Of a DNA stretch of 64,000 nt, positions 14,351-27,689 are shown one piece after another. The stretch comes from Loxodes magnus (lineage: Eukaryota; Ciliophora; Karyorelictea; Loxodida; Loxodidae): the NCBI GenBank assembly GCA_946699065.1, contig CAMPDV010002430.1, positions 1 to 64,000 of the forward strand, in the 5' to 3' direction. The notes beneath the pieces were generated by a model. That model saw nothing but the letters and a program-made list of their open reading frames with translations, did not search any database and was not told the DNA's origin. The translations under genes were made by a program, and so were the position numbers. Position 1 is the stretch's first letter, and every line of letters begins with the position of its first letter.

Positions 14351-14930
14351 CTCAAACCATACTCCTTAAAACTGAAACTCTATCTTCTTTTCTTACTTTA
14401 CTTCTTCACTTTTCTAAATACTTAGTACTTCTCAAACCATACTCCTTAAAACTGAAACTCTATCTTCTTTTCTTACTTTACTTCTTCACTTTTCTAAATA
14501 CTTAGTACTTCTCAAAGCATACTCCTTAAAACTGAAACTCTATCTTCTTTTCTTACTTTACTTCTTCACTTTTCTAAATACTTAGTACTTCTCAAACCAT
14601 ACTCCTTAAAACTGAAACTCTATCTTCTTTTCTTACTTTACTTCTTCACTTTTCTAAATACTTAGTACTTCTCAAACCATACTCCTTAAAACTGAAACTC
14701 TATCTTCTTTTCTTACTTTACTTCTTCACTTTTCTAAATACTTAGTACTTCTCAAACCATACTCCTTAAAACTGAAACTCTATCTTCTTTTCTTACTTTA
14801 CTTCTTCACTTTTCTAAATACTTAGTACTTCTCAAAGCATACTCCTTAAAACTGAAACTCTATCTTCTTTTCTTACTTTACTTCTTCACTTTTCTAAATA
14901 CTTAGTACTTCTCAAAGCATACTCCTTAAA
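14351..14930 (+). repeat. Run of seven monomers sharing the C-at-20 allele
   Basis: Monomers with ACTGAAACTC start at 14371, 14451, 14531, 14611, 14691, 14771 and 14851 in succession. Elsewhere in the left arm this allele is scattered among T-at-20 monomers. The run looks like single-monomer amplification or local gene conversion. Confidence 0.8.
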
Positions 14931-16189
14931 ACTGAAATTCTATCTTCTTTTCTTACTTTACTTCTTCACTTTTACAAATACTTAGTACTTCTCAAACCAT
15001 ACTCCTTAAAACTGAAATTCTATCTTCTTTTCTTACTTTACTTCTTCACTTTTCTAAATACTTAGTACTTCTCAAAGCATACTCCTTAAAACTGAAATTC
15101 TATCTTCTTTTCTTACTTTACTTCTTCACTTTTCTAAATACTTAGTACTTCTCAAACCATACTCCTTAAAACTCAAATTCTATCTTCTTTTCTTACTTTA
15201 CTTCTTCACTTTTCTAAATACTTAGTACTTCTCAAAGCATACTCCTTAAAACTGAAATTCTATCTTCTTTTCTTACTTTACTTCTTCACTTTTCTAAATA
15301 CTTAGTACTTCTCAAAGCATACTCCTTAAAACTGAAATTCTATCTTCTTTTCTTACTTTACTTCTTCACTTTTCTAAATACTTAGTACTTCTCAAAGCAT
15401 ACTCCTTAAAACTGAAATTCTATCTTCTTTTCTTACTTTACTTCTTCACTTTTCTAAATACTTAGTACTTCTCAAAGCATACTCCTTAAAACTGAAATTC
15501 TATCTTCTTTTCTTACTTTACTTCTTCACTTTTACAAATACTTAGTACTTCTCAAACCATACTCCTTAAAACTGAAATTCTATCTTCTTTTCTTACTTTA
15601 CTTCTTCACTTTTCTAAATACTTAGTACTTCTCAAAGCATACTCCTTAAAACTGAAATTCTATCTTCTTTTCTTACTTTACTTCTTCACTTTTCTAAATA
15701 CTTAGTACTTCTCAAACCATACTCCTTAAAACTGAAATTCTATCTTCTTTTCTTACTTTACTTCTTCACTTTTCTAAATACTTAGTACTTCTCAAAGCAT
15801 ACTCCTTAAAACTGAAATTCTATCTTCTTTTCTTACTTTACTTCTTCACTTTTCTAAATACTTAGTACTCCTCAATCCATACTCCTTAAAACTGAAATTC
15901 TATCTTCTTTTCTTACTTTACTTCTTCACTTTTCTAAATACTTAGTACTTCTCAAAGCATACTCCTTAAAACTGAAATTCTATCTTCTTTTCTTACTTTA
16001 CTTCTTCACTTTTCTAAATACTTATTACTTCTCAAAGCATACTCCTTAAAACTGAAATTCTATCTTCTTTTCTTACTTTACTTCTTCACTTTTCTAAATA
16101 CTTAGTACTTCTCAAAGCATACTCCTTAAAACTGAAATTCTATCTTCTTTTCTTACTTTACTTCTTCACTTTTCTAAATACTTAGTACT

Positions 16190-16885
16190 TCTCAAAGCAT
16201 ACTCCTTAAAACTGAAATTCTATCTTCTTTTCTTACTTTACTTCTTCACTTTTCTTAATACTTAGTACTTCTCAAACCATACTCCTTAAAACTGAAACTC
16301 TATCTTCTTTTCATACTTTACTTCTTCACTTTTCTTAATACTTAGTACTTCTCAAAGCATACTCCTTAAAACTGAAATTCTATCTTCTTTTCTTACTTTA
16401 CTTCTTCACTTTTCTAAATACTTAGTACTTCTCAAAGCATACTCCTTAAAACTGAAATTCTATCTTCTTTTCTTACTTTACTTCTTCACTTTTCTAAATA
16501 CTTAGTACTTCTCAAACCATACTCCTTAAAACTGAAATTCTATCTTCTTTTCTTACTTTACTTCTTCACTTTTCTAAATACTTAGTACTTCTCAAACCAT
16601 ACTCCTTAAAACTGAAATTCTATCTTCTTTTCTTACTTTACTTCTTCACTTTTCTAAATACTTAGTACTTCTCAAAGCATACTCCTTAAAACTGAAATTC
16701 TATCTTCTTTTCTTACTTTACTTCTTCACTTTTCTTAATACTTAGTACTTCTCAAACCATACTCCTTAAAACTGAAATTCTATCTTCTTTTCTTACTTTA
16801 CTTCTTCACTTTTCTTAATACTTAGTACTTCTCAAAGCATACTCCTTAAAACTGAAACTCTATCTTCTTTTCTTACTTTACTTCT
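16190..16885 (+). repeat. Dispersed duplication, copy 1 (partner 21470-22165)
   Basis: About 0.7 kb with the same allele order as 21470-22165, offset by 5280 bp (66 monomers). Shared features include the CTTAATA monomer followed by a C-at-20/TTCATAC monomer and another CTTAATA monomer (16251-16331 and 21531-21611), and the C-at-20 monomer at 16851 and 22131. The match ends at a 56-58 difference near 16891/22171. Confidence 0.75.
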
Positions 16886-19779
16886 TCACTTTTCTTAATA
16901 CTTAGTACTTCTCAAACCATACTCCTTAAAACTGAAATTCTATCTTCTTTTCTTACTTTACTTCTTCACTTTTCTAAATACTTAGTACTTCTCAAACCAT
17001 ACTCCTTAAAACTGAAATTCTATCTTCTTTTCTTACTTTACTTCTTCACTTTTCTAAATACTTAGTACTTCTCAAAGCATACTCCTTAAAACTGAAATTC
17101 TATCTTCTTTTCTTACTTTACTTCTTCACTTTTCTAAATACTTAGTACTTCTCAAACCATACTCCTTAAAACTCAAATTCTATCTTCTTTTCTTACTTTA
17201 CTTCTTCACTTTTCTAAATACTTAGTACTTCTCAAAGCATACTCCTTAAAACTGAAATTCTATCTTCTTTTCTTACTTTACTTCTTCACTTTTCTAAATA
17301 CTTAGTACTTCTCAAAGCATACTCCTTAAAACTGAAATTCTATCTTCTTTTCTTACTTTACTTCTTCACTTTTCTAAATACTTATTACTTCTCAAACCAT
17401 ACTCCTTAAAACTGAAATTCTATCTTCTTTTCTTACTTTACTTCTTCACTTTTCTAAATACTTAGTACTTCTCAAAGCATACTCCTTAAAACTGAAATTC
17501 TATCTTCTTTTCTTACTTTACTTCTTCACTTTTCTAAATACTTAGTACTTCTCAAACCATACTCCTTAAAACTGAAATTCTATCTTCTTTTCTTACTTTA
17601 CTTCTTCACTTTTCTTAATACTTAGTACTTCTCAAAGCATACTCCTTAAAACTGAAACTCTATCTTCTTTTCTTACTTTACTTCTTCACTTTTACAAATA
17701 CTTAGTACTTCTCAAACCATACTCCTTAAAACTGAAATTCTATCTTCTTTTCTTACTTTACTTCTTCACTTTTCTAAATACTTAGTACTTCTCAAAGCAT
17801 ACTCCTTAAAACTGAAATTCTATCTTCTTTTCTTACTTTACTTCTTCACTTTTCTAAATACTTAGTACTCCTCAATCCATACTCCTTAAAACTGAAATTC
17901 TATCTTCTTTTCTTACTTTACTTCTTCACTTTTCTAAATACTTAGTACTTCTCAAAGCATACTCCTTAAAACTGAAATTCTATCTTCTTTTCTTACTTTA
18001 CTTCTTCACTTTTCTAAATACTTATTACTTCTCAAAGCATACTCCTTAAAACTGAAATTCTATCTTCTTTTCTTACTTTACTTCTTCACTTTTCTAAATA
18101 CTTAGTACTTCTCAAAGCATACTCCTTAAAACTGAAATTCTATCTTCTTTTCTTACTTTACTTCTTCACTTTTCTAAATACTTAGTACTTCTCAAACCAT
18201 ACTCCTTAAAACTGAAATTCTATCTTCTTTTCTTACTTTACTTCTTCACTTTTCTAAATACTTAGTACTTCTCAAACCATACTCCTTAAAACTGAAATTC
18301 TATGTTCTTTTCTTACTTTACTTCTTCACTTTTACAAATACTTAGTACTTCTCAAACCATACTCCTTAAAACTGAAATTCTATCTTCTTTTCTTACTTTA
18401 CTTCTTCACTTTTCTTAATACTTAGTACTTCTCAAACCATACTCCTTAAAACTGAAATTCTATGTTCTTTTCTTACTTTACTTCTTCACTTTTCTTAATA
18501 CTTAGTACTTCTCAAAGCATACTCCTTAAAACTGAAATTCTATCTTCTTTTCTTACTTTACTTCTTCACTTTTCTAAATACTTAGTACTTCTCAAACCAT
18601 ACTCCTTAAAACTGAAATTCTATCTTCTTTTCTTACTTTACTTCTTCACTTTTCTTAATACTTAGTACTTCTCAAACCATACTCCTTAAAACTGAAACTC
18701 TATCTTCTTTTCTTACTTTACTTCTTCACTTTTCTTAATACTTAGTACTTCTCAAAGCATACTCCTTAAAACTGAAATTCTATCTTCTTTTCTTACTTTA
18801 CTTCTTCACTTTTACAAATACTTAGTACTTCTCAAAGCATACTCCTTAAAACTGAAATTCTATCTTCTTTTCTTACTTTACTTCTTCACTTTTCTAAATA
18901 CTTAGTACTTCTCAAACCATACTCCTTAAAACTGAAATTCTATCTTCTTTTCTTACTTTACTTCTTCACTTTTCTAAATACTTAGTACTTCTCAAACCAT
19001 ACTCCTTAAAACTGAAATTCTATCTTCTTTTCTTACTTTACTTCTTCACTTTTACAAATACTTAGTACTTCTCAAACCATACTCCTTAAAACTGAAACTT
19101 TATCTTCTTTTCTTACTTTACTTCTTCACTTTTCTAAATACTTAGTACTTCTCAAACCATACTCCTTAAAACTGAAATTCTATGTTCTTTTCTTACTTTA
19201 CTTCTTCACTTTTCTAAATACTTAGTACTTCTCAAAGCATACTCCTTAAAACTGAAATTCTATCTTCTTTTCTTACTTTACTTCTTCACTTTTCTAAATA
19301 CTTAGTACTTCTCAAACCATACTCCTTAAAACTGAAATTCTATCTTCTTTTCTTACTTTACTTCTTCACTTTTCTAAATACTTAGTACTTCTCAAAGCAT
19401 ACTCCTTAAAACTGAAATTCTATCTTCTTTTCTTACTTTACTTCTTCACTTTTCTAAATACTTATTACTTCTCAAAGCATACTCCTTAAAACTGAAATTC
19501 TATCTTCTTTTCTTACTTTACTTCTTCACTTTTCTTAATACTTAGTACTTCTCAAACCATACTCCTTAAAACTGAAACTCTATCTTCTTTTCATACTTTA
19601 CTTCTTCACTTTTCTAAATACTTAGTACTTCTCAAAGCATACTCCTTAAAACTGAAATTCTATCTTCTTTTCTTACTTTACTTCTTCACTTTTCTAAATA
19701 CTTAGTACTTCTCAAAGCATACTCCTTAAAACTGAAATTCTATCTTCTTTTCTTACTTTACTTCTTCACTTTTCTAAAT

Positions 19780-20740
19780 ACTTAGTACTTCTCAAACCAT
19801 ACTCCTTAAAACTGAAATTCTATCTTCTTTTCTTACTTTACTTCTTCACTTTTCTTAATACTTAGTACTTCTCAAAGCATACTCCTTAAAACTGAAACTC
19901 TATCTTCTTTTCTTACTTTACTTCTTCACTTTTACAAATACTTAGTACTTCTCAAAGCATACTCCTTAAAACTGAAATTCTATCTTCTTTTCTTACTTTA
20001 CTTCTTCACTTTTCTTAATACTTAGTACTTCTCAAAGCATACTCCTTAAAACTCAAATTCTATCTTCTTTTCATACTTTACTTCTTCACTTTTCTAAATA
20101 CTTAGTACTTCTCAAAGCATACTCCTTAAAACTGAAATTCTATCTTCTTTTCTTACTTTACTTCTTCACTTTTACAAATACTTAGTACTTCTCAAACCAT
20201 ACTCCTTAAAACTGAAACTCTATCTTCTTTTCTTACTTTACTTCTTCACTTTTCTAAATACTTATTACTTCTCAAAGCATACTCCTTAAAACTGAAATTC
20301 TATCTTCTTTTCTTACTTTACTTCTTCACTTTTCTAAATACTTAGTACTTCTCAAAGCATACTCCTTAAAACTGAAATTCTATCTTCTTTTCTTACTTTA
20401 CTTCTTCACTTTTCTAAATACTTAGTACTTCTCAAAGCATACTCCTTAAAACTGAAATTCTATCTTCTTTTCTTACTTTACTTCTTCACTTTTCTAAATA
20501 CTTAGTACTTCTCAAAGCATACTCCTTAAAACTGAAATTCTATCTTCTTTTCTTACTTTACTTCTTCACTTTTCTAAATACTTAGTACTTCTCAAAGCAT
20601 ACTCCTTAAAACTGAAATTCTATCTTCTTTTCTTACTTTACTTCTTCACTTTTACAAATACTTAGTACTTCTCAAACCATACTCCTTAAAACTGAAATTC
20701 TATCTTCTTTTCTTACTTTACTTCTTCACTTTTCTAAATA
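19780..20740 (+). repeat. 960-bp duplication, copy 1 (partner 22020-22980)
   Basis: Twelve monomers recur 2240 bp (28 monomers) downstream in the same order: C-at-20 at 19891/22131, ACA at 19931/22171, CTTAATA at 20011/22251, the distinctive ACTCAAATTC plus TTCATAC monomer at 20051/22291, T at 67 at 20261/22501, and ACA at 20651/22891. One difference was seen (19951 AAAGC against 22191 AAACC). Confidence 0.82.
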
Positions 20741-21469
20741 CTTAGTACTTCTCAAAGCATACTCCTTAAAACTGAAATTCTATCTTCTTTTCTTACTTTA
20801 CTTCTTCACTTTTACAAATACTTAGTACTTCTCAAACCATACTCCTTAAAACTGAAATTCTATCTTCTTTTCTTACTTTACTTCTTCACTTTTCTAAATA
20901 CTTAGTACTTCTCAAAGCATACTCCTTAAAACTGAAATTCTATCTTCTTTTCTTACTTTACTTCTTCACTTTTCTAAATACTTAGTACTTCTCAAACCAT
21001 ACTCCTTAAAACTGAAATTCTATCTTCTTTTCTTACTTTACTTCTTCACTTTTCTAAATACTTAGTACTTCTCAAAGCATACTCCTTAAAACTGAAATTC
21101 TATCTTCTTTTCTTACTTTACTTCTTCACTTTTCTAAATACTTATTACTTCTCAAAGCATACTCCTTAAAACTGAAATTCTATCTTCTTTTCTTACTTTA
21201 CTTCTTCACTTTTCTAAATACTTAGTACTTCTCAAAGCATACTCCTTAAAACTGAAATTCTATCTTCTTTTCTTACTTTACTTCTTCACTTTTCTAAATA
21301 CTTATTACTTCTCAAAGCATACTCCTTAAAACTGAAATTCTATCTTCTTTTCTTACTTTACTTCTTCACTTTTCTAAATACTTAGTACTTCTCAAAGCAT
21401 ACTCCTTAAAACTGAAATTCTATCTTCTTTTCTTACTTTACTTCTTCACTTTTCTAAATACTTATTACT

Positions 21470-22165
21470 TCTCAAAGCATACTCCTTAAAACTGAAATTC
21501 TATCTTCTTTTCTTACTTTACTTCTTCACTTTTCTTAATACTTAGTACTTCTCAAACCATACTCCTTAAAACTGAAACTCTATCTTCTTTTCATACTTTA
21601 CTTCTTCACTTTTCTTAATACTTAGTACTTCTCAAAGCATACTCCTTAAAACTGAAATTCTATCTTCTTTTCTTACTTTACTTCTTCACTTTTCTAAATA
21701 CTTAGTACTTCTCAAAGCATACTCCTTAAAACTGAAATTCTATCTTCTTTTCTTACTTTACTTCTTCACTTTTCTAAATACTTAGTACTTCTCAAACCAT
21801 ACTCCTTAAAACTGAAATTCTATCTTCTTTTCTTACTTTACTTCTTCACTTTTCTAAATACTTAGTACTTCTCAAACCATACTCCTTAAAACTGAAATTC
21901 TATCTTCTTTTCTTACTTTACTTCTTCACTTTTCTAAATACTTAGTACTTCTCAAAGCATACTCCTTAAAACTGAAATTCTATCTTCTTTTCTTACTTTA
22001 CTTCTTCACTTTTCTTAATACTTAGTACTTCTCAAACCATACTCCTTAAAACTGAAATTCTATCTTCTTTTCTTACTTTACTTCTTCACTTTTCTTAATA
22101 CTTAGTACTTCTCAAAGCATACTCCTTAAAACTGAAACTCTATCTTCTTTTCTTACTTTACTTCT
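21470..22165 (+). repeat. Dispersed duplication, copy 2 (partner 16190-16885)
   Basis: Partner of 16190-16885 at an offset of 66 monomers. Upstream the match ends at position 67 (16181 G against 21461 T). Its right end abuts and overlaps a different duplication (22020-22980), so this region is a mosaic of two source blocks. Confidence 0.75.
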
Positions 22166-22980
22166 TCACTTTTACAAATACTTAGTACTTCTCAAACCAT
22201 ACTCCTTAAAACTGAAATTCTATCTTCTTTTCTTACTTTACTTCTTCACTTTTCTTAATACTTAGTACTTCTCAAAGCATACTCCTTAAAACTCAAATTC
22301 TATCTTCTTTTCATACTTTACTTCTTCACTTTTCTAAATACTTAGTACTTCTCAAAGCATACTCCTTAAAACTGAAATTCTATCTTCTTTTCTTACTTTA
22401 CTTCTTCACTTTTACAAATACTTAGTACTTCTCAAACCATACTCCTTAAAACTGAAACTCTATCTTCTTTTCTTACTTTACTTCTTCACTTTTCTAAATA
22501 CTTATTACTTCTCAAAGCATACTCCTTAAAACTGAAATTCTATCTTCTTTTCTTACTTTACTTCTTCACTTTTCTAAATACTTAGTACTTCTCAAAGCAT
22601 ACTCCTTAAAACTGAAATTCTATCTTCTTTTCTTACTTTACTTCTTCACTTTTCTAAATACTTAGTACTTCTCAAAGCATACTCCTTAAAACTGAAATTC
22701 TATCTTCTTTTCTTACTTTACTTCTTCACTTTTCTAAATACTTAGTACTTCTCAAAGCATACTCCTTAAAACTGAAATTCTATCTTCTTTTCTTACTTTA
22801 CTTCTTCACTTTTCTAAATACTTAGTACTTCTCAAAGCATACTCCTTAAAACTGAAATTCTATCTTCTTTTCTTACTTTACTTCTTCACTTTTACAAATA
22901 CTTAGTACTTCTCAAACCATACTCCTTAAAACTGAAATTCTATCTTCTTTTCTTACTTTACTTCTTCACTTTTCTAAATA
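22020..22980 (+). repeat. 960-bp duplication, copy 2 (partner 19780-20740)
   Basis: Partner of 19780-20740. It ends where 20741 has G at position 67 and 22981 has T. Its left part also belongs to the 21470-22165 block, which shows successive overlapping duplication events. Confidence 0.82.
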
Positions 22981-25049
22981 CTTATTACTTCTCAAAGCAT
23001 ACTCCTTAAAACTGAAATTCTATCTTCTTTTCTTACTTTACTTCTTCACTTTTCTAAATACTTATTACTTCTCAAAGCATACTCCTTAAAACTGAAACTC
23101 TATGTTCTTTTCTTACTTTACTTCTTCACTTTTCTAAATACTTAGTACTTCTCAAAGCATACTCCTTAAAACTGAAACTCTATCTTCTTTTCATACTTTA
23201 CTTCTTCACTTTTCTAAATACTTATTACTTCTCAAAGCATACTCCTTAAAACTGAAATTCTATCTTCTTTTCTTACTTTACTTCTTCACTTTTTTAAATA
23301 CTTAGTACTTCTCAAAGCATACTCCTTAAAACTGAAATTCTATCTTCTTTTCATACTTTACTTCTTCACTTTTCTAAATACTTAGTACTTCTCAAAGCAT
23401 ACTCCTTAAAACTGAAATTCTATCTTCTTTTCTTACTTTACTTCTTCACTTTTCTAAATACTTAGTACTTCTCAAACCATACTCCTTAAAACTGAAATTC
23501 TATCTTCTTTTCTTACTTTACTTCTTCACTTTTCTAAATACTTAGTACTTCTCAAAGCATACTCCTTAAAACTCAAATTCTATCTTCTTTTCTTACTTTA
23601 CTTCTTCACTTTTCTAAATACTTAGTACTTCTCAAAGCATACTCCTTAAAACTGAAATTCTATCTTCTTTTCTTACTTTACTTCTTCACTTTTCTAAATA
23701 CTTTTTACTTCTCAAAATATACTCCTTAAAACTGAAATTCTATCTTCTTTTCTTACTTTACTTCTTCACTTTTCTAAATACTTATTACTTCTCAAAGCAT
23801 ACTCCTTAAAACTGAAATTCTATCTTCTTTTCTTACTTTACTTCTTCACTTTTCTAAATACTTAGTACTTCTCAAAGCATACTCCTTAAAACTGAAATTC
23901 TATCTTCTTTTCTTACTTTACTTCTTCACTTTTCTAAATACTTTTTACTTCTCAAAGCATACTCCTTAAAACTGAAATTCTATCTTCTTTTCTTACTTTA
24001 CTTCTTCACTTTTACAAATACTTAGTACTTCTCAAACCATACTCCTTAAAACTGAAATTCTATCTTCTTTTCTTACTTTACTTCTTCACTTTTCTAAATA
24101 CTTAGTACTTCTCAAACCATACTCCTTAAAACTGAAATTCTATCTTCTTTTCTTACTTTACTTCTTCACTTTTCTAAATACTTAGTACTTCTCAAACCAT
24201 ACTCCTTAAAACTGAAATTCTATCTTCTTTTCTTACTTTACTTCTTCACTTTTCTTAATACTTAGTACTTCTCAAACCATACTCCTTAAAACTGAAATTC
24301 TATCTTCTTTTCTTACTTTACTTCTTCACTTTTCTTAATACTTAGTACTTCTCAAAGCATACTCCTTAAAACTGAAACTCTATCTTCTTTTCTTACTTTA
24401 CTTCTTCACTTTTACAAATACTTAGTACTTCTCAAACCATACTCCTTAAAACTGAAATTCTATCTTCTTTTCTTACTTTACTTCTTCACTTTTCTAAATA
24501 CTTAGTACTTCTCAAACCATACTCCTTAAAACTGAAATTCTATCTTCTTTTCTTACTTTACTTCTTCACTTTTCTAAATACTTAGTACTTCTCAAACCAT
24601 ACTCCTTAAAACTGAAATTCTATCTTCTTTTCTTACTTTACTTCTTCACTTTTCTAAATACTTAGTACTTCTCAAACCATACTCCTTAAAACTGAAATTC
24701 TATCTTCTTTTCTTACTTTACTTCTTCACTTTTCTAAATACTTAGTACTTCTCAAAGCATACTCCTTAAAACTGAAATTCTATCTTCTTTTCTTACTTTA
24801 CTTCTTCACTTTTCTAAATACTTAGTACTTCTCAAAGCATACTCCTTAAAACTGAAATTCTATCTTCTTTTCTTACTTTACTTCTTCACTTTTCTAAATA
24901 CTTAGTACTTCTCAAAGCATACTCCTTAAAACTGAAATTCTATCTTCTTTTCTTACTTTACTTCTTCACTTTTCTTAATACTTAGTACTTCTCAAACCAT
25001 ACTCCTTAAAACTGAAACTCTATCTTCTTTTCATACTTTACTTCTTCAC

Positions 25050-26490
25050 TTTTCTAAATACTTAGTACTTCTCAAAACCATACTCCTTAAAACTGAAATT
25101 CTATCTTCTTTTCTTACTTTACTTCTTCACTTTTCTAAATACTTAGTACTTCTCAAACCATACTCCTTAAAACTGAAATTCTATCTTCTTTTCTTACTTT
25201 ACTTCTTCACTTTTCTAAATACTTAGTACTTCTCAAAGCATACTCCTTAAAACTGAAATTCTATCTTCTTTTCTTACTTTACTTCTTCACTTTTCTAAAT
25301 ACTTAGTACTTCTCAAACCATACTCCTTAAAACTGAAACTCTATCTTCTTTTCTTACTTTACTTCTTCACTTTTCTTAATACTTAGTACTTCTCAAAGCA
25401 TACTCCTTAAAACTGAAACTCTATTTTCTTTTCATACTTTACTTCTTCACTTTTCTAAATACTTAGTACTTCTCAAAGCATACTCCTTAAAACTGAAATT
25501 CTATCTTCTTTTCTTACTTTACTTCTTCACTTTTCTAAATACTTAGTACTTCTCAAACCATACTCCTTAAAACTGAAATTCTATCTTCTTTTCTTACTTT
25601 ACTTCTTCACTTTTCTAAATACTTAGTACTTCTCAAACCATACTCCTTAAAACTGAAATTCTATCTTCTTTTCTTACTTTACTTCTTCACTTTTACAAAT
25701 ACTTAGTACTTCTCAAAGCATACTCCTTAAAACTGAAATTCTATCTTCTTTTCTTACTTTACTTCTTCACTTTTCTAAATACTTAGTACTTCTCAAAGCA
25801 TACTCCTTAAAACTGAAATTCTATCTTCTTTTCTTACTTTACTTCTTCACTTTTCTAAATACTTAGTACTTCTCAAACCATACTCCTTAAAACTGAAATT
25901 CTATCTTCTTTTCTTACTTTACTTCTTCACTTTTCTAAATACTTAGTACTTCTCAAAGCATACTCCTTAAAACTGAAATTCTATCTTCTTTTCTTACTTT
26001 ACTTCTTCACTTTTCTAAATACTTAGTACTTCTCAAACCATACTCCTTAAAACTCAAATTCTATCTTCTTTTCTTACTTTACTTCTTCACTTTTCTAAAT
26101 ACTTAGTACTTCTCAAAGCATACTCCTTAAAACTGAAATTCTATCTTCTTTTCTTACTTTACTTCTTCACTTTTACAAATACTTAGTACTTCTCAAAGCA
26201 TACTCCTTAAAACTGAAATTCTATCTTCTTTTCTTACTTTACTTCTTCACTTTTACAAATACTTAGTACTTCTCAAACCATACTCCTTAAAACTGAAACT
26301 CTATCTTCTTTTCTTACTTTACTTCTTCACTTTTACAAATACTTTGTACTTCTCAAACCATACTCCTTAAAACTGAAATTCTATCTTCTTTTCTTACTTT
26401 ACTTCTTCACTTTTCTAAATACTTAGTACTTCTCAAAGCATACTCCTATAAACTGAATCTCTATGTTCTTTTCTTACTTTACTTCTTCAC
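25050..26490 (+). repeat. 1.44-kb duplication, copy 1 (partner 27690-29130)
   Basis: About 18 monomers recur 33 monomers (2640 bp) downstream. Markers are ACA monomers, the rare ACTTTGTACT form (26341 and 28980) and the TCCTATAAACTGAATC/TATGTTC monomer (26431 and 29081). This copy has an extra A near 25075. One monomer (about 25411-25440) differs at two sites from its partner, reading TATTTTC and TTCATAC against TATGTTC and TTCTTAC. Confidence 0.8.
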
Positions 26491-27689
26491 TTTTCTAAAT
26501 ACTTAGTACTTCTCAAACCATACTCCTTAAAACTGAAACTCTATCTTCTTTTCTTACTTTACTTCTTCACTTTTCTAAATACTTAGTACTTCTCAAAGCA
26601 TACTCCTTAAAACTGAAATTCTATCTTCTTTTCTTACTTTACTTCTTCACTTTTCTAAATACTTAGTACTTCTCAAAGCATACTCCTTAAAACTGAAATT
26701 CTATCTTCTTTTCTTACTTTACTTCTTCACTTTTCTAAATACTTAGTACTTCTCAAAGCATACTCCTTAAAACTGAAATTCTATCTTCTTTTCTTACTTT
26801 ACTTCTTCACTTTTCTAAATACTTAGTACTTCTCAAACCATACTCCTTAAAACTGAAATTCTATCTTCTTTTCTTACTTTACTTCTTCACTTTTCTAAAT
26901 ACTTAGTACTTCTCAAAGCATACTCCTATAAACTGAATCTCTATGTTCTTTTCTTACTTTACTTCTTCACTTTTCTAAATACTTAGTACTTCTCAAAGCA
27001 TACTCCTTAAAACTGAAATTCTATCTTCTTTTCTTACTTTACTTCTTCACTTTTCTAAATACTTAGTACTTCTCAAAGCATACTCCTTAAAACTGAAATT
27101 CTATCTTCTTTTCTTACTTTACTTCTTCACTTTTCTAAATACTTAGTACTTCTCAAACCATACTCCTTAAAACTGAAATTCTATCTTCTTTTCTTACTTT
27201 ACTTCTTCACTTTTCTAAATACTTAGTACTTCTCAAACCATACTCCTTAAAACTGAAATTCTATCTTCTTTTCTTACTTTACTTCTTCACTTTTCTAAAT
27301 ACTTAGTACTTCTCAAAGCATACTCCTTAAAACTGAAATTCTATCTTCTTTTCTTACTTTACTTCTTCACTTTTCTAAATACTTAGTACTTCTCAAAGCA
27401 TACTCCTTAAAACTGAAATTCTATCTTCTTTTCTTACTTTACTTCTTCACTTTTCTAAATACTTTGTACTTCTCAAACCATACTCCTTAAAACTGAAATT
27501 CTATCTTCTTTTCTTACTTTACTTCTTCACTTTTCTAAATACTTAGTACTTCTCAAAGCATACTCCTTAAAACTGAAACTCTATCTTCTTTTCTTACTTT
27601 ACTTCTTCACTTTTACAAATACTTAGTACTTCTCAAACCATACTCCTTAAAACTGAAATTCTATCTTCTTTTCTTACTTTACTTCTTCA

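Larger units (their letters stand above)
1441..25074 (+). repeat. Strictly phased core of the left arm
   Basis: The 80-bp register is unbroken: the same monomer position falls at 1441 and at 24961, exactly 294 monomers later, and I saw no indel between. Variation is almost entirely by substitution at the diagnostic sites. The first register change is one extra A near 25075. This contrasts with the indel-rich stretches on either side and suggests efficient homogenisation by unequal exchange or gene conversion, or simply better consensus quality here. Nothing other than satellite is present. Confidence 0.9.
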
